DNA of 64,000 bases from Perca fluviatilis (lineage: Eukaryota; Chordata; Actinopteri; Perciformes; Percidae): positions 11,813,840 to 11,877,839 of the forward strand of contig NC_053128.1 in assembly GCF_010015445.1 (NCBI RefSeq), read 5' to 3'. The notes under the pieces were generated by a model, which worked only from the letters and a program-made list of their open reading frames with translations, had not been told where the DNA came from and did not search any database. Numbering within the stretch: position 1 is the stretch's first letter; every line of letters begins with the position of its first letter. Below, in pieces: positions 49,701 to 61,925 of the stretch. Position numbers and translations under genes: made by a program.

Positions 49701-51177
49701 CATTGTGGCAAAATGCCTGCAAGCTACAGCTCAACTATTTATTTTAAGACATGACACCCACCAAAGTGTTGACTTTGTCACTATCTGAGGTTTCTTAACA
49801 ATGTGTATGCAGTCTGCCAGCTCATTAGTCAGCTGGAGGACAGGTCTGTCAGGCTTGTCTTGACATTTCTTTTTGAGCTGAGAAAATTAAATCATGACAT
49901 GACAACGATTTACCTCCAGATTAATTACCTGCAATGTTGTCAACTTGAAACTTTGAGTAACTTAAGTGTGAGGAAAGTGTGTTGCCTTTATTATTTGTTT
50001 GGGGTGTTTGAGGTTCACCTCCCATGATGAGCTGCAACTCTGGACATAACACCTTTACGTGAAACCTTTAAACAACATATAATTTAAAATGTAATTAAAT
50101 GGCATCAAAAACTATGGATTGAGACAGACTTCATACCCTTCATATTAAGTTATGTTAAGTGTCCAGTGTCTGTAATTCAGCAAGCCCTGCGGCTGCTTCA
50201 CAGTAAGGCATTTCTCTTCCTTGGAAGGCTGCACTGTGAGGCAGCTACAGGGAGCTTGATTTAGCTTGAACAGAACACTGAAACTGCAAATGATCCTTCA
50301 TCAGCAGCTGTTTGTTCTTGTGCATTCAGTAGGCGATTTTTAGGGGGGATGGGGGGGGCATCCCCCTTGTTAGCAAAATGCATGCCCCTTGTTAACCTGC
50401 CATCCCCCCCTCTCCATCCCCTAATAGCAGAGAGAGTACAAGGGCAGAGGGGTTGTTTAGTTGAATGTGTAAGTCTAGTCTGCCTGACTCATTGAAACTG
50501 AGGTTTGTCCAAGTTAGAATCCATGGCTCTGAAATATCAGTAGCCTAACTGCTTTGTATTGATAAATCCATGGCGCTGTCCGTGGTGCTGAAGTAGAAGA
50601 CAGAATTGTAATTGCAACTTTTTCTTCTGAGTCCCACCCTTCTGTCACTTTCACCTAGCTGGAGGGGGTAGCATTAAAAGAATAAAAAAATAAAAATCAG
50701 AATTTTTTGGTTCTGTATTTTTTTTTTTTGCAAAACAAAATGGGTCCAACCCCCTTGTAAAAAGTGAAAAATTACCTACTGTGTGCATTGTATTTAATAA
50801 GTTAATTCATGTACATTATATTAATTTATTCATCATATTTTTCAACCATCAACACATTTGCAGGGAAAAAGGGAAAGACAAGGTGGCACATGAAAATGAC
50901 ATGAGGTATATGATTCGTTGATAACAACAACAAAAAAAACTCCGTGGACCACCCTATTCTAGTTGTGTAACTTCATCTGGTAACTTAAGTGCTCTAAAAT
51001 CCTGCAGTGTCTCTGCCTAAAAAAAGGTCAAGTCATTTTATGGTATGGAACTGAGAGCATAAGTGTAATATTAAAAAGTGATGCGGGACTAAGAGGGCGA
51101 TCACTCAAACTGAGTTTCAATAGTGGATCTTTAATTGACTGACAAAGGAGGAGCAATATTTTTTATTTCCATTGACA
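46717..51177. other. 4.4-kb largely single-copy stretch
   Basis: No gene recognised. Noted within it: an X-box-like palindrome at 47550-47563, a perfect hairpin at 49137-49174 (13-bp arms) and a G-run/C-run segment at 50345-50455. The interval 47440-47840 is balanced in composition and free of repeats. Frames such as 48045-48269 and 49803-50027 have no domain. Confidence 0.45.
49137..49174. other. Perfect 13-bp hairpin
   Basis: CAACTTCTTATGT (49137-49149) and its exact reverse complement (49162-49174) enclose a 12-base loop. No T-run follows that would suggest a Pol III terminator, and there is no evidence of transcription. Confidence 0.6.
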
Positions 51178-51268
51178 CCATCTATCCAATTCATTTTTCA
51201 TACACGCTCATTCTTATAGTCATGGAGTTATAGGACCTTTTCCCAGCATGCATTGGGTGAAAGGCAGG
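51178..51268. repeat. Fragment of a widespread fish repeat
   Basis: The phrases CTATCCAATTCATTTTTCAT, ACACGCTCATTCTTATAG and CCCAGCATGCATTGGGTGAA then AGGCAGG match my memory of an abundant fish repeat of the form 'ccatccattttctatacccgctt...ccagc..cattgggcgagaggcggggtacacc'. The usual continuation is missing. Confidence 0.55.
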
Positions 51269-51277
51269 TAATCACAA

Positions 51278-52518
51278 AATGTGGTGTGCATTGGCAAAGT
51301 GAGTGCTATTCACTGTTAACTTCAGTCCTTCAAACCATATGCATTTTTGCATTTATTTGCATGAAAAATGTGGTTCTGCTGGTTGTTAGTCTAATGTTCT
51401 TTATTGCATTGTGTCGCACTTGTTACAATATTACACAATTTTTGTTGCTTATTGTTGTGTTTCAATATTAATTAATTTATCTTGCGCATATTTGATACAA
51501 AAGTAGAATTGTTTGATTTTGTAACAGCAGCCAGTAGCTTTCTGTAAATGTGTCTGTGTAAGAGCATGACAAGTGAATTTCCTCATTGTCTATATGCATG
51601 TGACTGAGTTTGTGGATGGTGCCATCTGTGATGAGAATGGGTAGGAGGAACGTGAGCAGATAGGGGTGCTGTCATAATTTAACTAAAAGCAATTTGAATA
51701 CTGTTGCGCCATCACAAAAGCAATCACCAAGAGCCACCTGATGAAATATTTATCAGGGATTTGAGGATTTAGGCAGTTTTAATTACCATTTGCCAAACGG
51801 GCACCCCACAAGGTTTACCATGGCGCCATCGGTCCTGTCATTCAGTGTTTGCTTGTCTCCGCTTACAGTGACATGTTTTGCTTTGGTTTTTTGTGTGCGT
51901 TACAAGAAGATCAACGTTGTAAACTAACACATGAAACTTATAACGTTTTGTTCTCATCAGTGTGAAGTCTTAGCCAAAATTATTAAATTGCCGATTATTA
52001 AATGGCATAGCACAACATGCTGATACATAAGTTAAGGGCCCTGGTGCCGGTTTCACTATGGCTTACATGCAGATAGACTCTCTCAATGTATCCGTTTCAA
52101 AAGCTGTATAATTATTGACTATCTTAAGTAGGACTCATTTGCTATGTGTGAAAAGGCTTCCTTTCTCTTTTTTCACTTTTCACCCTGTTCCCAAAATTAA
52201 TTCTGTTTTGTGTCTGCTTCATCTTTAATTTCAGTGTAATGTTGTAGGTTATTGTCTTAGTTCATTTGTTACTTTATTATTTGACATGTTCAGTAGGTTT
52301 TATGGGTTCATAGTGTTTTGCTATGGTTCTGCCTGTGAGGTGGGGGGTAGATCAGCTGCTTACCAGCTTAATTGAGGAGAGTGCATGCAGGTTTGCCTCA
52401 TTAGGTCCTTTCTGTAGGGAGGGGCTGGGCAATCCTATAGTGTAGAGCAATAGGTAAAACAGTTTTTGCAGCACTTGACATTTTGATATGTTGGTGCTTG
52501 TGGTTGTGTAAGCACGTG
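51278..52518. other. AT-rich single-copy stretch
   Basis: No recognised feature. Confidence 0.5.
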
Positions 52519-52534
52519 TGTATGTGTATGTATG

Positions 52535-52612
<78 letters not shown>

Positions 52613-52617
52613 TATAG

Positions 52618-52669
<52 letters not shown>
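52519..52669. repeat. Compound microsatellite (TATG)n-(TA)n-(GATATA)-(GA)n
   Basis: GT and TATG units grade into about 75 bp of TA, two GATATA units and then 48 bp of GA. Translated Ile-Tyr and Arg-Glu runs are artefacts. Confidence 0.97.
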
Positions 52670-52672
<3 letters not shown>

Positions 52673-53194
52673 AACTAGGAATGTCAGAAATCCCATTTAT
52701 CTACATGGTATGGATATTTTCTACATTCCATTGTCTTCTTTGTCTTCAGTTTGGCTCACACTCTAACCACCGGTACAGGTGGTAGGTGCCTATTGGGTGA
52801 GGCTGGGTTAAAAGGGTTTGAGGAGAAGGGGAGCGTCAGGGAAGAAATGGGCAGCTTGCAGAGAGATTGCTGGTTTTGTTTGTTTGAGGGTATTTTGCCC
52901 TAAAGTGAATAATTTTTTTTTGTATTTTGGTTTGAGTATTTTTTGGTGTCGTTTTGTTAATAAACACACAAATTGTGCACTTGGAAAGCCTCCTCTCCAG
53001 TCTTTAATCCTGACGCTATGTCGGATATATTGAGAATTGAAAAATAAATTGTCAAACTGCTCAATTCAATTCACTCTAGAAGAAAAGGTTTACCTTCTGG
53101 AAGACTTCATTGATTACAGGGACATTTACGTGTACGAGTTCAGTGAAGGGGTAAAAAAACAAAAAGGGCTTAGAACTTCTGCTAACCCGTCAGT
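52670..53194. other. Unassigned stretch, possibly a decayed retroelement end
   Basis: No gene. At 52961-52968 TTAATAAAC resembles a polyadenylation signal, preceded by T-rich sequence. No long terminal repeat pair was found. Confidence 0.35.
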
Positions 53195-53600
53195 CCAAAG
53201 TGATCTCATGGGAAGGCGCATAAATACCACGCCACATTTTAGGACGTTTTGCGTTTTATGTTTACGTATTTTAAGCTTTTTGTGTGTAATTTAACAATCT
53301 GTTCTCATTCCCAACTCGTCACATATGGACATGTTTTAAACACGTTAACATTGTGAATTCAAACATAACTACTTGTTAGGTTTAAGAAAGGTCATGGTTT
53401 GGATTAAAATAAGTGTTTGTTACATAAATTAACTTGTGTAAGTTAGTTAAGTAGTCAATGTAAACAAGTCACACTGACTTTTGGTATCACCGGGCATGGA
53501 CAGAGGTCTCCTGGGTGAAAGTCCTGTATTTGTTTGACCTATCTATCCACCCTGTGCTCCTCCCTATGCATCTTTCTTTTTCTTTATACTACATGACGGT
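53195..53600 (+). repeat. Dispersed repeat, family A (copy 2)
   Basis: Bases 53325-53575 align with the reverse complement of 2498-2775 (CACGTTAACATTGTGAATTC, AGGTCATGGTTTGGATTAAA, TCTCCTGGGTGAAAGTCCTG, CTATCCACCC) and with 59160-59385. The 5' part 53195-53325 (ATAAATACCACGCCACATTT..) may be more of the same repeat but has no partner that I could align. Confidence 0.7.
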
Positions 53601-53610
53601 ATAAGTCAGT

Positions 53611-56600
53611 AGACAATAAATGGTGTGAAATTACACAGAAGAAGCAAGAAATAGTAGTGATAACACGCAAAATAACTTAAGCAATTGGGTGTGTTATTCA
53701 CGCACCTTTTGGTGATACCAGGCCGGTCTGTCAGGCTCAAGATAGTTTTCCATGTCAAAGGTCAAAGGAAAATGACTGACACTATACTCACGGATGCATA
53801 TTTCGGACATGTTACTTCATTGAAATGCAGAACTCAATTAACTCTTAATTTTGTGAAACTGTCTAACTTGAATTACATTAATCAAAGAGCAAATAGACTG
53901 ACCAAAAACACAAAAAACCTGCATAAAAGCACTTTGTGAAACAATCCCGTTTGCTAATATAAGTTTTTCTCCAAGGGCTTTAAAATCTTGAGCATCTGAC
54001 ACCATGTATCGTCAGACCCTCGATTCAAACAAAGGAAAAAAACTCCACAAATGAAACTTTCAGAATATCAGCACAGTAGGGATCCCTTCAGACATGCAGC
54101 ATATCCAACATGTAGAGAGTCGGCAGAGATCGTAGTTCTAGAATCACAGAGACAAAATTAAATTATACAACCAGTGACTTCAACGTAGAAATGTGCATGG
54201 TTATAGAAATACAGAATGAGAATGAACAATATACAGCCACAAACAAGATAGCAACACTACACAGTAAGACAGACTACTCTGTTGGAGATCAAAGCTGAAG
54301 GGGATGACACAGGGAAAATGTAAAGTGTTTTGGTAAATGATTGATGGGATACAAAGAGTATGCAATTCTAATAATATTGTTTAGGTTTTTGTGTAATGCA
54401 GTAAATTAAAAACTAATTGATACGTCCTAAGACACAGACAAATGCGTACTCTTAGCTTGGAAATTCCATTTATTGTATCAAAGTAAATGGAAAGAGATGA
54501 AACAGGTTCCAGGCTGCACTTCTTGTCAAACAATGGTAAGGTGATCAAAGAGGTTATTTTCTGCAAATTCTCTGAATTCCAGATTAGCGCCGTGGAGTTT
54601 AGTTCCATTTGCATAACCTCTCATTGAAATTCAGACTAGATATGTTCTAGCCTCAAAGGAACTGTCTGGTCAAGGTTTCTCAGTGAAAAGGTTCTCTCTT
54701 GAGGGATTCTCTCTGCCACGGGTGTATGCAAAACTGTCCCCTCAGGTACAGCTTGTAGCGACCTGGATTTTCCCGCGATTACTTAAGCCCTATGGCTAAT
54801 TACCTTTTCAGATGAAAACATACGCCTCCTCATTAATTCAACACACCACAATCTGTCATGATTACTGCCAAATAAGTTGTTGTTATCGCTTTAATTTAAA
54901 TTAGTGGCTGCCTTAAAAAAATGTCCATGCATGTTAGTGCATGTAGTAAAGTAAAAGGAATCGCTAAAAACACAGCAAATGTAACCTGCAATTGTAATGC
55001 CTTTCTTTTTAGGATTATCAGATATACTTTCATGTATATAAGGATATGCATCTGAGTTTTGTAAATCAGATATATGATATGAGTGATTTGTAAATATATG
55101 GACCAGGAAAATCATTTTCAGGGTTTTAATGGCATTAGATTCAAAAAGTGACTTATAGTTAGTTAGTTATTGTACTAGCCAGGAATTTTGATACTACCCA
55201 GTACGTCAGTGAAGGATAACGTTACCTTTTCTGACATAAAGACGGAAATAAACTCTCTCCAAATACAGGACTCTAGTCAGTTGTCATTACAAATAAATGG
55301 CATCCCTTCTCTGGAACAATCAGTATAATAGCTTCTGTATCTGATGTTCTAATCAGAAGCGTGTCAATCATCTTTCAAAGATAATATGCCTTACACCACT
55401 GTATAGCATCAGCAATCCTTAATCAAAATAAGTGTATAAGTGCTTTAATTCCATGTTGTTTTGTGGAGTATTATTATACGTAAATATATAATAACAGAAC
55501 AGTCAGAAATATACATGCATCCTTTGCTTTCCATCTTCCTTTCCCATCAAATAAGCTATACCTCAATCAATGTTGCTGCCTTACCGCTCTGTGCCGTCTC
55601 ACTACTGCCAGAGATGAGTGGGTGAGAAGTAGCCTTTTTCCAAGCAAGAATTAAAACAAACAGGCATTTCACACATTTAATTCAGAAGCAGAATGTGTTG
55701 ATTTAAAGATCTGAAGCTGTGGTGAACTATTTTTGAAAAAAAGTTTGGGAAAAAAAATTAATAATCCTGACTATGTCTCAACTTTTAAAACAGCCACACA
55801 AGGGTAAATCTGCGGAGAGCCAAGAGAGAGAGGTAGGAAATGACGAACCGTGAAGGGCACATGCTGCGTTGAGATGTTTGTTTGCATCAGTGAATATCTA
55901 GCTTTTTTAAAAGGCCATCTGTGTCCGAATGCTGTTGAGACAGTGCGGGGTGAGTCCGGATGGGAAGCAGATAGGGAGAAGGTCTGCATATCAGTTCTGG
56001 CTGTTGCCCAGCTCCCTTTGACATGTCTTATTAGTCAGGTCTTTAAAAGCCCTGGCCTGCCTTCCCAGGCACACTCCTCCCCAATATCCCTGATTAAAGT
56101 GCGACTGACGCTCCCAGTGTAAAGCCAAGTTGGCCACACAGCGTTTAAGTTGGGTCATGCTCATTACTCAGACACACTGCCAGTGCCGCTGCGACTGGAA
56201 GCAGCACATAATGCAAGAAATGGGACAGCAAAAATGAAACCATAAATTGTTCTCGTTTGACACAACCCGTCATTCTGCCTTCTTAATATGCGTTTGGGCA
56301 CTCGGCAATGGATGCAGGAGATTTACTGTATAAGTGGAGTTCGATGCAATTGACATTTGTTTTGTTAAACCGTTGCGATAACATCAGCGGGCCCTAACTT
56401 TCATTTGCATGTATATAGTTAACATGAAAATAAAAGGCTATAGATGGTTTTAGCTGCACATGGTGCCTGCTATAGGGTTAACTTATATTGCAACATCCAT
56501 ATTTAATGTCAGTGATGGCAACTAATCAAAAAATGAAAGGAAAAAAAAAGAGAGCTATGTGCAATTGCTGAATCCAAAGGCGTAGGTTTGGTTCCCGCAG

Positions 56601-56769
56601 TGTGGTGTTGAATCAAATAGATTAAATGATTTTTTTTTTTTTACTCTGAAAACGTGAGAGATAGTGAAGGACTTTTTATAAGTAGTGCCTGCAGGGGATA
56701 ACACCCAGGGCAACAAAAGACAGAATGTATTGCACCCGCTGCTGATCGTTAAGCTGATTGCAGTGAGTA
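53611..56769. other. 3-kb single-copy stretch
   Basis: No gene. The interval 54640-54870 and parts of 55850-56400 are free of repeats and balanced in composition. Frames such as 55850-56122 have no domain. Confidence 0.45.
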
Positions 56770-56985
56770 CTCTTTCAGTCGATTAGTTGGTAGACAGAAG
56801 ATTAATCTACAATTATGATAATCAATTGGTCAACTTTCGGTGATTAAAAAAGCCAAACGTGCTGCTGGTTTATATAATTGTACATTGAATATATTTGAGA
56901 AGCTTGGGCTGTAAGTTTGGTGTTTTCTGACATGTTTTTAAAGTAAACGAAGGATTGATTATAATAATCACTAGTTGCAGCACTA
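56770..56985. repeat. Old dispersed fish repeat with TAATC/GATTA ends
   Basis: Begins near ACTCTTTCAGTCGATTAGTT, with GACAGAAGATTAATCTACAA and GATAATCAATTGGTCA, and ends GATTATAATAATCACTAGTT then GCAGCACTAAT. I recall an abundant fish repeat with 'tcgattagtcgatcgacagaaaattaatc' at one end and 'ataatcgttagttgcagccctaa' at the other; this copy is shortened internally. Non-coding. Confidence 0.65.
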
Positions 56986-57071
56986 ATCTGTACTGACAGC
57001 AGTGAGCGGACATGAGGCTCTAAAACAAATTGTAACAGCAGTGAGCGAATACTGTACATTGCAAGCTTTCT

Positions 57072-57118
57072 GTCTCATTTCCATTGTTCCACACTTTTTC
57101 AGCCCCCGCCTTCATTAG

Positions 57119-57121
<3 letters not shown>
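57072..57121 (-). repeat. Short dispersed repeat C, copy 1 (beside a GT array)
   Basis: On the minus strand it contains TGAAAAAGTGTGGAACAATG then GAAATGAGAC, identical over 30 bp to the segment ending at 63872. It is joined directly to the GT array at 57122-57161. Confidence 0.85.

Positions 57122-57161
<40 letters not shown>
57122..57161. repeat. (TG)n microsatellite
   Basis: About 20 TG units. Confidence 0.96.
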
Positions 57162-57168
<7 letters not shown>

Positions 57169-57367
57169 GGGAGTATGTGTGTGTGAATGTATGAACAGTG
57201 TGGATCATTACTGTATCTCACCGTAGAGTGGGAGGAGGTTGTGATGAGCTGACGGCGGGCACCCATTGGTGCATGAAGGGGGCCTCGATCCTGCACTGCA
57301 CTTTTCTGTCTTTCCCCAGTTTTCTCTCTCACTTTTGCTTCCTGAGTGGAGCTTTTTTATGTATTTA

Positions 57368-57370
<3 letters not shown>

Positions 57371-57398
<28 letters not shown>
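57371..57398. repeat. (GT)14 microsatellite
   Basis: Fourteen uninterrupted GT units. Confidence 0.95.
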
Positions 57399-57684
57399 TG
57401 TGCCAGAGACCTGTAATCAAGAGTCACTGCACATAAAGGGACCTCCAGTCATTAAGGAATTAGTGGGAGGCTAACGGCTTGTTTAGAGAATCAATTAGTT
57501 TAAAATGTGGACATGTGGGCTCATTTTCACACACAGCTGTACGAGGAAATGTCAAGGTTTTACATTCTGCCTCTGAAGTTAACTGACCCTTTATAGCTCT
57601 ACGACTAGTACAGTCCTCGGAGGCCTCTTTAATCGCAGTCAGTGGAAGTTAGTCTTAAAGACACAGTAAAGCAGCCGTTAGTGC
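57399..57684. other. Single-copy non-coding stretch
   Basis: No recognised feature. Confidence 0.5.
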
Positions 57685-57692
57685 ATCTTCAG

Positions 57693-58037
57693 TAGGGCTG
57701 GACCATATGGAGAAAATCAAATATCACGATATTCATGACCAAATACCTCTATCGATACCGCAACGATATTGTAGTGTTGACTTATTGGTGCTTTCACAAA
57801 ATATTTACACAATGTTATTTTTGATAAATAATCATCAGTAATGTGGATATAATGACTAAGTGGGTAAAGGCAAATAATAGAACAGTTACAACAGAAAGTG
57901 ACATCACTTTAATGTAATGCAGCTCGTAAAACCAGGAAAAGACAACGCGTATCCCATGTTACGATATCCAAAATCTAAGACGATATCTAGTCTCATATCA
58001 CAATATTGATATAATATCGATGTATTGCCCAGCTCTA
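57693..58037 (-). mobile_element. hAT-type MITE, GGGCTGGG family (copy 2)
   Basis: Termini TAGGGCTGGACC at the left and GCCCAGCTCTA at the right. Flanking 8-bp duplications ATCTTCAG (57685-57692) and ATCTTTAG (58038-58045) differ at one base. The body is the inverted relative of 31855-32171 (CCAAAATCTAAGACGATATC, TTTTGATAAATAATCATCAG). The 345-bp length is slightly greater than copy 1. Non-coding. Confidence 0.88.
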
Positions 58038-58045
58038 ATCTTTAG

Positions 58046-58930
58046 CGTCTGTGATGTGATATATTTCTGGTTTATATGGAATCCGTGGGCAGAGTATAAT
58101 TTCAGGAAAGAATTGATCGGATTTGATTGCTTAAACGTGGGCGTTATTGAGTCTCCAAAGAACCACCCTGATTCCTCTGTTCCATTGTACAGGACTGTTT
58201 GTGTGGTTGTATCAGGACGTGGAAAAGGAGGAATGAGTGAATCAATTCCAGCCACTGACCGCAACAGCAGCACTTTTGAAAATGTAACACATACTCACAC
58301 TTAAACATGCAGCTGGGAAGTCTTCCTCTCGGGATGAGCTGTCTGAAAACAAACTGATGGTGTTTAGCTTCACACCCCCTCAGACACGTCCATGCACACC
58401 GCTCTGCTGAAAGGCTGACTCGTAGGCTCCGTGTCATTGATGCCCGCCTAGCAACATCTGTGCTGACTACCCCCGCATGCTAGAGCAGCATACATTTGGA
58501 AAACAACACTCTCACAGTCACGCACGCACACACAGTGTCACAGTATTTAGAGTACACGTGATTACGGTTTAGCTCTTTCACTTAATGGAGGGTCTTTAGA
58601 GTTAATTTGTGGGTTTATGATTTCACACGTTCATGTGGTGCAATTTGTGAACCATTAATGAGCCAGACCCTTTTTGCATTACACCCTGTGGACCTGTTAA
58701 TGTTGCTCATTTTGACCATGTTTGGTCATTTTGTCATCTGTCATCAGAATGTAGCCTTCTGACGCTGGTACTAAACAATTTAATATTCTTGAATCTCTTT
58801 TTTTTTTTTTTTTTTTTCTTCATTTATTCAGTTTTGTACCTACAGTAATATTTCTTATTGTAATTGTGAACTGAGTTCCCTGTTGGCTGTATTCTTGATT
58901 ATTTCCTATTTGCAATGTGATTTACTTTCT
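58046..58930. other. Single-copy stretch with a T run
   Basis: T20 at 58798-58817. Open frames around 58020-58437 on both strands overlap each other and have no domain. Confidence 0.5.
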
Positions 58931-59018
58931 CTACTACTACTACTACTACTACCACATCCACCACATCTACTACTACAACCACAACATCCACCACATTCAT
59001 AACCGCTACCACTACAAC
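58931..59018. repeat. Degenerate (CTA)/(CCA) trinucleotide array
   Basis: Starts as six perfect CTA units and degrades into ACCACATCC- and ACTACAACC-type units over about 88 bp. Confidence 0.85.
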
Positions 59019-59159
59019 GTATCCTCATACAACGGTTCGTATGATATTTTACGAAGGTTTGCACACATTTCAGAATCTTATGAATGTCCAGCAACACGAG
59101 CGATCAGTGCGCCTGCGCAGGCCCCTTGCACTGCAGAACCTGTTTAGGCAACACAATTA

Positions 59160-59385
59160 CGTGTTAAGGTTTAGCAAAAGTTTGTGGTTTGGGTTAATAT
59201 AAGTGTTGGTTACCTGACTTCCATACAGTATGCGACTTCAGTCAAGGATGCAAGTTATGTAAGAAAATTTACTAAGTTAAAATAAATACACGTTGACTTT
59301 TGCTTTCACACAGGACACGAACAGCGGCCTCCTAAGTGAAAGTCCTGTTTGTTTGAACCATCCAGCAACCTTGACCTCCTCCCTG
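59160..59385 (+). repeat. Dispersed repeat, family A (copy 3)
   Basis: Aligns with 53390-53570: TTAAGGTTTAGCAAAAG, GTGGTTTGGGTTAATATAAG, GTTGACTTTTG, ACACGAACAGCGGCCTCCTA, AGTGAAAGTCCTGTTTGTTT and CTCCTCCCTGCG. Confidence 0.7.
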
Positions 59386-59560
59386 CGCAGACTTTGTCAC
59401 CCTTTATACTACGTCACCTGACATTTACTGTCCCCCCCCCCCCTGAATTTACTGTCATAGAGAAGGAAAGAAACCAGAAAATATTCACATTTAAGATGCT
59501 TGAATCTAATACATTTTGCTTCTTTTTTTTTTTTTTTTCTTCATAAAAAATTACTCAAAC

Positions 59561-59673
59561 TGGGCGTATGGGTAGCTCCCCTTGTAGAATGCGCACCCAA
59601 ATATAAAGGTTTACTCCTCGATTCCGCAGGTTCGACTCCGACCTGCGGCCCTTTGCTGAATTTCTCGCTCTCG

Positions 59674-59734
<61 letters not shown>

Positions 59735-59838
59735 TCCCTCCTCCCCCCCTCCCTCCCTCTCCCTCCTTTCAGGTCTCAGCTGTCCTATAAAAATAAAGGC
59801 CTAAATGCCCAAAAAATCTTAAAAAAAACAAAAAAAAA
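59561..59838 (+). mobile_element. tRNA-derived SINE with a CT expansion
   Basis: The head resembles a tRNA. TGGGCGTATGGGTAGCTCCC matches the acceptor and A-box region, though the A box is decayed, and GGTTCGACTCC at 59629-59639 is a perfect Pol III B box. It is followed by GACCTGCGGCCCTTTGCTGA. After a CT microsatellite (59664-59732) and a C/T-rich segment comes the tail TCCTATAAAAATAAAGGCCT, AAATGCCCAAAAAATCTT, and then A-rich sequence. I recall this SINE as widespread in percomorphs. An upstream T run lies at 59523-59538. It is a retroposon, not a working tRNA gene, because the tRNA fold is not maintained. Confidence 0.85.
59664..59732. repeat. (CT)n microsatellite inside the SINE
   Basis: About 34 CT units, with a few CG steps at the start. 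Confidence 0.95.
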
Positions 59839-61044
59839 ACTAATCGATAAATCGATTAATCTATCTGCCAGTGTTAAGAGTAGTAGAAAACATGGTACCT
59901 GTATGGACCCATTTTACCAATCTTCATAATGTAGTTAATGGATACCATTACTTTATGATAACACATTCAATTCACAGTTATTATATGTGAAATGTATTAT
60001 TACCAATTGTGAGGACATTCAAGTAAAAGTGAAGACAAGATAATAAGGGCAAGGGAATAACTTTGTAGTGGGTGGCAAAAGTATGAAAAACACAAAAGCT
60101 CTCTGGGAGCTGAGATTTATCGTCAGTGGCAGTAAGTACTTTGTACAGCCACACAGCACTGGGGAAAATGGTGCTACTGAAACAGTTTCCAGAGCATAAA
60201 CACTGGATCTTTACATCAAATATGCATCACAGCCTGCTTTAAATATAGATGGACCAAAATGAGTAATAGATCTCTAGACTTCTACGAGGAAAGAGGACAA
60301 TAGGGGGTTGAGAACTAGACAAAGACCAGAGTAATTACAGTTATTCCCAATAACTCTGTCATGGTTCGTTTCAATAATTCCCAAACATTAATAGTGAGCC
60401 TACAAATTGTTTTTATATTTAGACAAACATATAAATGCGGAAAGCAATGTTACAGAACAATAGCAGTCAATAACTTGTATGTATAAATAATATCTGTAAT
60501 ATTTTTGGGGAATACTGTGTGATATCCACAGAGGCAGATAAAACAGAACTCAAAATTATTTAATAAGTAATAATTCCCAACTTAATTCACGGGTTTACAT
60601 GCATACGATATGTTAATGAGAATATAAGAAAAGCAACATTTTAGTGGGAGTCTGTTGCACCTCCTCTTCACTACATTATGCTTCTGTGTGCCATAATACG
60701 GTGACTTGAGAGGATCAAAGTGTTTGGCTGGGAGACCGGCATACTTTTGAACCATAATGCTCCTAAAGCCCAGGGAGACATTAGCATTGTCTGCCTGTGG
60801 CACAGTTACTGTCTCCTTAGCTGCTCATAAAAGCGTGAAGGCAAAAAGAAACACAACTTCGGAAGGGCACTGGTATACTGTAAAAATGAAAATCCATAAA
60901 GGAATTTATGGGATTTGGCTCTTTAAAAAAAAAGAAAAAAAAGACTCCTTTAACAAATTAAAGCTGCTGCGGGGCAAGTAACATATAAACATCCACAGAT
61001 GGAGGAAGGAAATGTTTTGCAATTCTCTGATCATTTTTTTTTTG

Positions 61045-61048
<4 letters not shown>
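59839..61048. other. Single-copy non-coding stretch
   Basis: The first 30 bases (AATCGATAAATCGATTAATC) resemble the TAATC-rich fish repeat end seen at 56770-56985. Otherwise nothing is recognised. Confidence 0.45.

Positions 61049-61095
<47 letters not shown>
61049..61095. repeat. (AT)n microsatellite
   Basis: About 23 AT units bounded by T-rich sequence. Confidence 0.97.
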
Positions 61096-61098
<3 letters not shown>

Positions 61099-61921
61099 TA
61101 TATTCTCATTCTCTGGCTATTAGGCAGGCTAAGTGTTTGTGCACTATGGTGCACACAGAGGTGTCACTAAAAGGAAAGAAGAGCAGTAAAAATCCCTCAG
61201 ATAAAAGTCAGTTTAAGTTTCAAAAGATGGCCTATTCTCCTTGGGAATTTTGTTTTTAAAGCTTTGGGGACAAAATGGCTCAGGCATAGGAGATAAAGAT
61301 CCAGGATGAGGCAGGGTGCCAGTCATTGTCAGTTCAAGCACAATCAGGTACCTGTGGCAGACATCCAAAGAAGCAAAAAATGAATCCAGCAGTGCAGCAT
61401 GGGGAGTTGAGAGACTTTTTTTTTTTTTTTCTTAATGCAAATATCTTCTGACAGTATGCCACATAGAATGTAGGTTGCACCTGCACCAACCAAGGCTCTC
61501 ACACAGGATACACATGATCGGCAACATAATCGCTTCGTGTGTGGGCAATTGCTATCCTATGGCGATGCCAAACCTCCAGGTAGAGCTACGTTGAGCATTG
61601 CTCCCTGCTCAGATTGTATCAAAATTTCAACTTTGACCCGTTTGCCGTTGACCTTTTTAATTGCACACTTAGGATGAAAGCTTTACATGGTGTAACCTAC
61701 ATGTATCCAGAGATGAGCGAAAATAATTACAAAGGTTTAATGCACCCAAACCCTTCTCGATAGCTGGGTTCTTACATGTCTTCTTCTTAGGAGGATAACT
61801 GCCTGCGCCTTCTTCTGTCTTACAAACTAAAAATACAATGCTACTCTTTTCCACTGTACTATGCTATGTGCTCCATCTTGCGTCCACTCTTTCCATTGCC
61901 AACAAAGATATGCATGGGACT
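61096..61921. other. Single-copy non-coding stretch
   Basis: A T run lies at 61417-61430. No gene recognised. Confidence 0.5.
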
Positions 61922-61925
61922 TTAA

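Noticed and set aside
50345..50455. G-run/C-run segment that could be a G-quadruplex or a gene promoter island
   Set aside because: It is a short GGGG/CCCC-rich palindromic patch in AT-rich DNA, with no CpG enrichment or adjacent transcription unit; probably part of an unidentified repeat.
59561..59655. Possible functional tRNA gene
   Set aside because: The B box is perfect, but the A box and acceptor stem are degraded and the sequence continues into a SINE body and tail.
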